Shown here: one piece after another, positions 57,764 through 64,000 of the stretch | How positions within the stretch are numbered: the stretch's first letter is position 1 | Layout: each line of letters starts with the position of its first letter | Assembly (NCBI GenBank): GCA_028641055.1 | Contig: CM054058.1 | Location: forward strand, 240,794,187 to 240,858,186 | Direction: 5' to 3' | Length of the DNA stretch: 64,000 nt | DNA from: Alopecurus myosuroides | Lineage: Eukaryota > Streptophyta > Magnoliopsida > Poales > Poaceae | Position numbers and translations under genes: made by a program | Notes under the pieces: model-generated | What the model saw: the letters and a program-made list of their open reading frames with translations, nothing else | Told to the model about the DNA's origin: nothing | Database searches by the model: none

Positions 57764-60349
57764 GAAAGCGAGCTCATCCACTTCCTCTGTGAGAATCGGG
57801 ATGTCTTCGCATGGTCTAATCAGGACCTGCCGGGTGTCCCGAGGGAGTTGGTTGAGCACTCGTTGCATGTGCGCCCTGACGCCAAGCCGGTTAAGCAGGC
57901 AATGCGCCGCTTTGCGACTGAGAGAAGGAAAGCTATTGGTGACGAGATCACAAAGCTGCTGACAAGTGGATTTATCATGGAGGTACTGCATCCGGATTGG
58001 TTGGCCAATCCGGTCATGGTGGAGAAGAAGAAGGAGGATCCCAAGGCCGCTATAGCCTGGCGCATGTGCGTAGACTACACCGACCTGAACAAGGCCTGCC
58101 CCAAGGACCCGTTCCCGCTACCCCGCATAGATCAGGTGATCGATTCCACTTCCGGGTGCGACCTTTTGTCTTTTATTGATGCCTACTCTGGTTTTCACCA
58201 GATTCCTCTGAACCCGGCTGATCAAATAAAGACTGCTTTTATTACCCCGTATGGGGCTTATTGCTATGTTGTCATGTGTTTTGGTTTGAGAAATGCTGGG
58301 GCTACTTATCAGAGGTGCATGCAAAAGTGTTTGCATGACCAGATAGGCAAGAATGTGCAGGTGTACGTAGATGACATTGTCATCAAAACAAAAGGAAAAC
58401 ACACTCTGCTGAGGCATCTTGAGGAAACATTTGCCAGCTTGCGCAAATACCAGATGAAATTAAATCCAACCAAGTGCACATTTGGCGTCCCGGCTGGCAA
58501 GCTACTCGGCTTCTTGGTATCCAGTCGGGGCATTGAGGCCAATCATTCAAAGATAAAAGCTATGGAGAGCATGTCTTTGCCGAGATCACTGAAGGATGTG
58601 CAGAAGTTTACCGGGTGCCTGGCTTCTCTTAGCCGCTTCCTGGGAAGAATGGGCGAGAAGGAACTGCCTCTTTATCAGCTCATGAAGAAAAGTGACAAGT
58701 TTGTCTGGACACCACAAGCTGATGTGGCCTTCAAAGAGCCCAAGACCATGCTAGGTAGCGCTCCCATCCTGGCAAGCCCTTTGCCCAAGGAGCCAATGCT
58801 GCTTTATATTGCAGCCACCAACCGAGTAGTCAGTGTGGTGGTGGTAGTGGAACAAGAAGAAGAAGGAAAGACCGTGCAGAGGCTGGTGTATTATCTCAGC
58901 GAGGTGCTATCCATCTCCAAGCAGAATTACCCCCACTACCAGAAGATGACATACGGTGTTTACCTGGGTGCCAAGAAGCTCAAGCATTATTTCCAAGAGC
59001 ATCCCAACACGGTGGTGAGCACCGCTCCCATCTCGGAGATCATGGGCAACAAGGATGCGAGTGGCAGAGTTGCCAAGTGGGAGATTGAGCTGGCCGCGTA
59101 CACCCCTCTGTACGCGAGAAGAGAAGCAATCAAGTCACAGACCCTGACGGATTTCTTGGTGGATTAGGCCGAGATGCAGTACGAGCCTCCCTTGCCGGAA
59201 ACCAATTTCTGGAAGATGCATTTTGATGGCTCCAAAGTAAAAGAAGGGCTCGGTGCAGGCGTGGTGCTCACCTCCCCCAAGCGATATCAACTCAGATATG
59301 TGCTACAGATCCACTTCTCGGCGTCGAATAATGTAGCCGAATATGAAGCACTGGTACATGGCCTGAGGGTATCCAAGGAGATTGGAGTCCGGCGCATTGT
59401 GTGCTATGGCACTCGGACTTGGTGGTTCAGCAAGTTTCCGGCAATTGGGATGCCTTGGATGCCAACATGGCGTCCTATCGGTTTCTGGTGCAGAGTATGA
59501 CTGGATTCTTTGATGGGTGTGAGTTCAATCACATCCACCGAGCTGAAAATGATGCAGCAGATACCCTGTCCAAGTTGGGATCTTCTCGGCAGTTCATCCC
59601 GCCTGGGATTGCCTTGGAGCATTTGAGGAAGCCATCCATCAAGCCATCTCCCAACTCGGAGTCAATATACATTCCAGGTATGCTGGACTCAGAGGCCATT
59701 CCTATGGAGATTGATTGGGAAAGCTCAAAAGAGAACCCGAGGACTGCTCCATCCAACCCGAGGACTGCCTCTGTCAACCCGCGGACTGTCGCATTCATCG
59801 AGGGGATTATTTCTCAGTACTCGGGGACTCTAGGACTCGTCTCCAACTCGGAGCAAGTCATGGCAGCTGATCCAATGGAAGTGGACGAACCAGTGTTTCC
59901 CGTCCGGGAGACACCGAGTTGGGCTTTGCCCATATTATCCTTTCTAGCGGATGGCACATTGCCAAGTGACAAGGTCACAACCAGGCAAATACAGAGACAA
60001 TCTAAGGGCTACACCATCATCAACAAAGAGCTACACAAGAGAAGCCCTACAGGCGTGCTTCAACGTTGTGTTGAACCAGAAGAAGGAGAGGAGATCCTGA
60101 GAGAAATACATCAAGGAGAGTGTGGGCATCATGCCTCATGTCGGGCTTTGGTCAAGAAGGCATTCCGGCATGGATTCTTTTGGCTCACTGCCTTGCAGCA
60201 GGCGGAGGATCTAGTGAGAAAGTGCAATGGGTGCCAGAGATATGCAAGCAAGATTCACATGCCAGCTTCAAAGTTGAAGACCATCCCCATGACTTGGCCC
60301 TTTGCTGTATGGTGCTTGGATATGGTAGGCCCTTTCAAGCCAGCTAGAG
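57764..60349 (+). pseudogene. Element H pol: RT, two RNase H domains, start of integrase
   Basis: RT: MCVDYTDLNKACPKDPFPLPR, the catalytic YVDDIVIKTK at 58363, then VPAGKLLGFLVSSRGIE. First RNase H: YLSEVLSISKQNYPHYQKM. A TAG at 59165 (probably Trp) precedes the archaeal-type RNase H: MHFDGSKVKEGLGAG, AEYEALVHGL, then ENDAADTLSKLGS. A frameshift lies near 59410. Integrase keeps its HH-CC zinc finger (HQGECGHHAS ... CNGCQRY) and stops at LDMVGPFKPAR where the LTR scrap is inserted, so the catalytic core is lost. Confidence 0.88.
60345..60349. other. Likely target site of the LTR scrap (TAGAG)
   Basis: TAGAG directly precedes the TG of the scrap at 60350. The partner copy should lie right of the window. 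Confidence 0.45.
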
Positions 60350-60567
60350 TGTGACGCCCCCGCAATCGGGCACTATGCAGATTTCAGCATTTCCGCCAAA
60401 AGCCACATAATAACCGATTCCAGGTTGCCACTTGTGATAACATTACAACAGTTCACGAATATTCCGCAACAACAACAGAAAAGATATATACAAGACGACT
60501 CAAACGAGTCAAGGATACAACTGATACAATACAAAGATCCAAGTAACAGCGGAAGAAACAACATAGT
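60350..60567 (-). repeat. Element I: end of a G-related LTR
   Basis: TGTGACGCCCCCGCAATCGGG and the next 200 bp match, in reverse orientation, the last 215 bp of G's LTR with moderate divergence (for example GCACTATGCAGATTTCAGCA is shared). So a relative of G, oriented minus, was inserted in H and then interrupted by J. Confidence 0.82.
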
Positions 60568-61046
60568 TGACGGGGGGATGGTAACCCGGTAGGCCAAACT
60601 CCAAGGAGTAACCCGGCCCAAAGGACGGTGCGCAGGATCCGGCTAAGGATAGGGAAGCTTGTGGAGGCCCAAGTTTGTAGGCCCAGCAACCCGGATTGTG
60701 GGTTATTGTAAAGGAAAGCTAGGGTTTGTGCGCCGTGTCCGGGTAGGATCCAGGGTGCGCCTTGGGGAATAAGCCAGGGGTACGGGTGCTTTATAAACCG
60801 ACCCCCAGGTCTAGCTTTAGACAGAGATCTAAGAACCCTAGATATAGCGCTTGGTATCGAGCATCTAGTGTAATCCTAGAGTTGAGTTGTTATATCGAGA
60901 TCGGAGACTCGGCGACTTTGATTGCCGGCTACCAGATTCAATCGCACCATGTTTTCCTCTGAGCTAAACCCTCTCCCAAACACCTGTGTCGTCTTGCCCC
61001 AAGATCAGTTACCCCCGGTAACGTCTGCCGTGATTATCCCACGACA
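60568..61046 (+). repeat. Element J 5' LTR
   Basis: About 479 bp. The start was chosen at TGACGG beside the G-like LTR scrap; the end is fixed by the primer site. It includes the TATA box at 60791-60797 and the gag AUG at 60949. Confidence 0.72.
60777..60805 (+). promoter_or_regulatory. Element J LTR TATA box inside an imperfect inverted repeat
   Basis: GGGGT (60777-60781) and ACCCC (60801-60805) pair outside, GGT (60785-60787) and ACC (60797-60799) pair inside, with small bulges. The loop GCTTTATAA holds the TATA core. Confidence 0.55.
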
Positions 61047-61683
61047 GTTGGCGCCCACCGTGGGGCCTGCGTCCAAAGGTGTTTACATCACGGGAGAAGC
61101 TCGGAAGGGCATGGAGAATCTTTTCATCGGCGAAATCTACATCGACCACGAAGGAGAAAAGATGGTGGACGATTCCGGCTGGGGACCGGAGTCGGATCAC
61201 CTCGAATCCGGATCCGTCGTGACAATCGGCCGGATCAGCGTCTTCATTGGTATGGTATGTGCTTCCAATTCGATCCCTGACAACGTTGGATCTGATTCTA
61301 TGCCAGGAAAAGCCACGTCTATCCGATCAGATGATGAAGAATCGATTGGAACGACACATCCGGCAGAAGAACCCATCGCGGAGTGGGAACAGCCGGAGGA
61401 GCCGGCATGGACCCCACGCGACCGGGCCGAAATAGAAGATGATACCGGGTCTATCCTGGATCTACTGGAAAACCGGTATGAGGAGAACGGTGAGGAAGAA
61501 CAGCATGAATTTACACCGGATATCGTACGCCGAGTTGCAGTCTATGCGGCCCCCGCGGCCAATCTCAACCAAGGAAACGCAACCGCGGCATCAGTCGGGG
61601 CGGCTCAGGCAGTGGCCCAGCAACAGGCGCGGCTAACGGAGACCCGGTCTTGGCCCGGGTTGATGGAGAGTCGGCATCAGTAA
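60949..61683 (+). pseudogene. Element J gag, N-terminal part
   Basis: It opens at ATG 60949 inside the LTR, the first AUG after the inferred start near 60825. It reads through the LTR end and primer site as PRQLAPTVG. A second possible start is ATG 61111. The segment GRISVFIGMV resembles GTANIFVGLM in element B, so B and J gags are related. The frame meets TAA at 61681, while the main gag frame is open one phase away from 61563, so a single-base loss lies between about 61563 and 61680. Confidence 0.78.
61049..61066 (+). other. Element J primer-binding site, tRNA-Lys
   Basis: TGGCGCCCACCGTGGGGC is a perfect match to the complement of the plant tRNA-Lys(CUU) 3' end, two bases after the LTR. 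Confidence 0.88.
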
Positions 61684-64000
61684 CCAACAGAGCAGCGGAT
61701 GAAGAGTTGCATGCAAATACGTTCGGATTCTTAGAAAACCGGACACCAGGCGCGGGTCCTTCGAACCCGCGCCACCCGGCCTTATTCGATAATAATCTGA
61801 TTCTAGACCCCACGGTTCTCGCAACGGTTATCACTCCGGAAAACGCAGCGGAACGCGTCAGGGATCTGGATGTGGCTCGTCGTGCGCTGGAACAGCAAAG
61901 AAGGCAGGTAGAGGCAGAAAAGCAAGGGATGGCCACGCGGCAGCGTGAGCTAGATGCGTTGGAAACCCGGCTCCGAGAGGAAACGTCTAGAATACATCAA
62001 AGGCACCACACCAGGTTACCAGCAATGGGCGGGGTTATTAATCCGGCTAATTTATTTGTTACACCTCAGGACCAGCCGATACCAGTGGCGAACCAGGGAA
62101 CCGCACCCCAACAGGTGACAGCAGCGACACATCCGGCGAATGAGCGGACCGGGTTACCCCCACCACAAACTAGAGTCACAACCGGCAACGATCTACCACC
62201 ACCGCCACCATCACGATTCCGCACACCAGCCGGCCACTACAATAACCCCATGGACAATGTATATGCAGCGACACTCGCGTTGAATCAAATCCCTGTGGGA
62301 GAGTCGCCCCATGCAGAGAAGACTCGGCAAGCCATCGATCTGTTGCACACTGCGGTGGCACAGCAAGCCAATTATCCGGATCACAGAAGCGGTATGCACG
62401 GGACGCCATACGTCAGTCAACAGCAAGGGAATATCCAAACAAGTTCAGCGCGACGGAGGGAAGAGCAGCAGCAAATGCCGCCTCCTCCCCGCGCTCAGGC
62501 AGCATCAGCAGCACAGGCCGTCGTGGACAGTTCTAGGGCTCGGAGGGCCGCGGCCGGGTCTGCAGCGCATGGACTTCCCGCAGCATCGCGCCCAGCCGCG
62601 CCCCCCGCGGTATCACACGTTTCTAGAGCAAGGCCGGCCTCAACCGTTCTTGCGGGGCCTAAGTGTCTCTCGGACAGTATCAGAGCTGAACCTTACCCGG
62701 AAAAATTCAAAGAGCCAGGGAAAGTAGTGAATTATGAGCCAACTATGGATCCCGAAACATGGCTAAGCAGTTACGAGATGGCAATGTCAATTCGCAACGC
62801 GTCCGAGAACCTCCAAGCCAAGTTCATGTACCTGATGATGTCGGAAGGAGCAGCAAAGTTGTGGTTCACCAATTTGCCGGAAGGATCGATCAAGTCCTGG
62901 GAGGAATTGAAGACCGCGTTTGTCAAGCACTTTCACGGAACCTGCAGGAAATTATTCACTATTGATGATCTAGAGCGATGCGTCCAGAAGAAGGGAGAAT
63001 CGGCGCGTAGTTGGGTGCGCCGGGTTATGGAGATACTTCACTCATCCACGGATATCCAGCCCAAGGATGCACTACAGGCCATGGCAAAAACATGCAAGTA
63101 TATACCTTTAGTGCAAAAGTTAACTCGCATGAAGTCTAGTCGAAATGCGTCGGAAGTTACAATGGGAGAATTGATGGATGCGTGCAACAAAGACGCTGCG
63201 ACAGATACTACAGAAGAGGAAGCTGATGACAAGAAGGTAAAAGCAAACACAAGCAATAACGGGAGAACCGGCAATGGATCAGCATCAGGTAATAACGGAA
63301 ATAGCCAGAACAAGCGCCCGTTCGAAGGAGGCTCCGAGTTTGTCGCCAACACAGAAGCCGGGTCTTCGAGGCCCAGAGCAGAAGGAAATTTCAACGGAGG
63401 TAACCACAATGGAGGAAACTATCAAGGTCCGCCAAGGCCGGGTAACAATTGGGACATATTCAGCATGGCATGCCCGAAGCACAGCAGGAATGGCAGGCCA
63501 GCTAACCACTCCCTAGAACAGTGCGCCGATTTACAAAGATGGAAGAATGAGGAAGTGCACAGAGCTATGCGAGGTGCAGGACGGGGAGGAGGACCGGGTC
63601 CAGGGGCAAACCCGGGCAACGGCCCACCCCCAGCCGGTAATCCGGCGGCTGGAAATCAAGGTAATAACCAAGGGGGGGCAGGAGGTTTCCAGGCTAACCC
63701 CAAACAATTGGGTCAGTATCATGTGCATACCACAGGAGGCTCTAACAAGGACAAAAAGATACTGAAGCAAGCGGTCAACTCAGTTTCGTTAGCTGTCCCG
63801 AGGTACTTGAGATGGTCAGAACAGGAGGTAACATGGAGCAGAAGGGATCACCCAGAAAGAGTGGAGCACCCAGGAGTCTTGGCACTAGTAGTCGCACCGC
63901 AAGTCAATGGGTACGAACTGAAAAAGGTTTTAATGGATGGTGGAAGCAGCATCAATATACTGTATTGGGAAACCTTCCTGCGCATGGGTCTCAAGGAATC
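61563..64000 (+). CDS. Element J gag-protease, open to the window edge
   Basis: About 812 codons without a stop. First comes a coiled-coil-like stretch (VARRALEQQRRQVEAEKQG, about 61873), then a Pro/Gln-rich linker. The capsid domain (about 62700-63250) has DPETWLSSYEMAM, AAKLWFTNLPEGSIKSWEEL and GESARSWVRRVMEI. A Gly/Asn-rich region and a zinc pattern C-x2-H ... H-x4-C follow (CPKHSRNGRPANHSLEQC, about 63470). The protease has the complete active site KVLMDGGSSINILY at about 63930. The window ends inside protease. Here the DGGSS site is intact, unlike in B, F and H. Confidence 0.88.

Larger units (their letters stand above)
53408..60349 (+). mobile_element. Element H: Tat-lineage Gypsy element, 3' part cut off
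   Basis: The LTR starts TGTCGGGGGGCTACCCCCGAG (53408) and ends CACTACGACA (54285). It is followed by a tRNA-Lys primer site, then gag, protease, RT, two RNase H domains and the start of integrase. Integrase breaks off at GPFKPAR (60349), where an LTR scrap (I) and then element J are inserted. Gag-pol stays in one frame from 54344 to 59164, broken only by stop codons, mostly TAG. The likely left target duplication is GGTGT (53403-53407). Confidence 0.85.
60568..64000 (+). mobile_element. Element J: Tat-lineage Gypsy element, youngest, runs off the window
   Basis: The 5' LTR 60568-61046 starts TGACGGGGGGATGG and ends CCACGACA. A perfect tRNA-Lys primer site is at 61049. Gag and the start of protease follow and stay open to the last base. 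Only one frame change is seen in 3 kb of coding sequence. The likely left target duplication is ATAGT (60563-60567). Confidence 0.85.

Noticed and set aside
1..64000. CRISPR array, bacterial operons, rRNA or a host tRNA gene
   Set aside because: No regularly spaced repeats or operon layout is seen. The only tRNA-like matches are primer sites and the B-box motif in element G.

Overview
The window is a stack of nested LTR retrotransposons from a large grass genome, probably a pooid grass such as an oat, ryegrass or wheat relative. I see no host gene. The evidence is the families present: a Sirevirus-type Copia, Tat-lineage Gypsy elements with two RNase H domains and an antisense gene, a Tekay/Del-type chromovirus, a Sabrina/WHAM-like element whose LTR opens TGATACGTCTCCAACGTATC, and a LARD-like element with very long LTRs. 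I use letters A to J for the elements.

Layout. A, a Copia relic on the minus strand, fills 1-2488. B, a Tat Gypsy on the plus strand, is inserted in A from 2489. C, a non-autonomous element on the minus strand (2537-10677, target duplication ACGGA), splits B's 5' LTR. D, a truncated LINE (about 14817-15722), splits B's pol. B's 3' part (19302-22491) carries a broken antisense intron-containing gene. E, a chromovirus on the minus strand, starts at 22932 inside B; its 3' LTR is split by F and its pol lies at 49988-53404. F, a Tat Gypsy on the plus strand (23151-45542, duplication GAAAC), carries gag, pro, pol and an 8-exon antisense gene. G (32576-42128, duplication CCGAG) sits inside exon 3 of that antisense gene; it has 4.5-kb LTRs and a 0.5-kb interior. 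H, a third Tat Gypsy, starts at 53408 inside E. I, a scrap of a G-related LTR (60350-60567), interrupts H's integrase. J, a fourth Tat Gypsy, starts at 60568 and runs off the right edge with an open gag-pro frame.

Four structural themes recur. (1) In three Tat elements a single in-frame TAG sits at the same place between protease and reverse transcriptase. (2) The TATA box of nearly every autonomous promoter, sense or antisense, lies in the loop of an inverted repeat. (3) In B, F and J the first AUG after the inferred transcription start lies inside the LTR, and the gag frame reads straight through the tRNA primer-binding site. (4) B and F each carry an antisense multi-exon gene downstream of pol; in F every intron junction is in matching phase over about 1,030 codons. 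Insertion order, from target duplications, is A, B, E, F, G on one path and E, H, I, J on the other. LTR comparison by eye agrees: G's LTRs are almost identical, F's differ at about 11 of 493 positions, and C's differ more.
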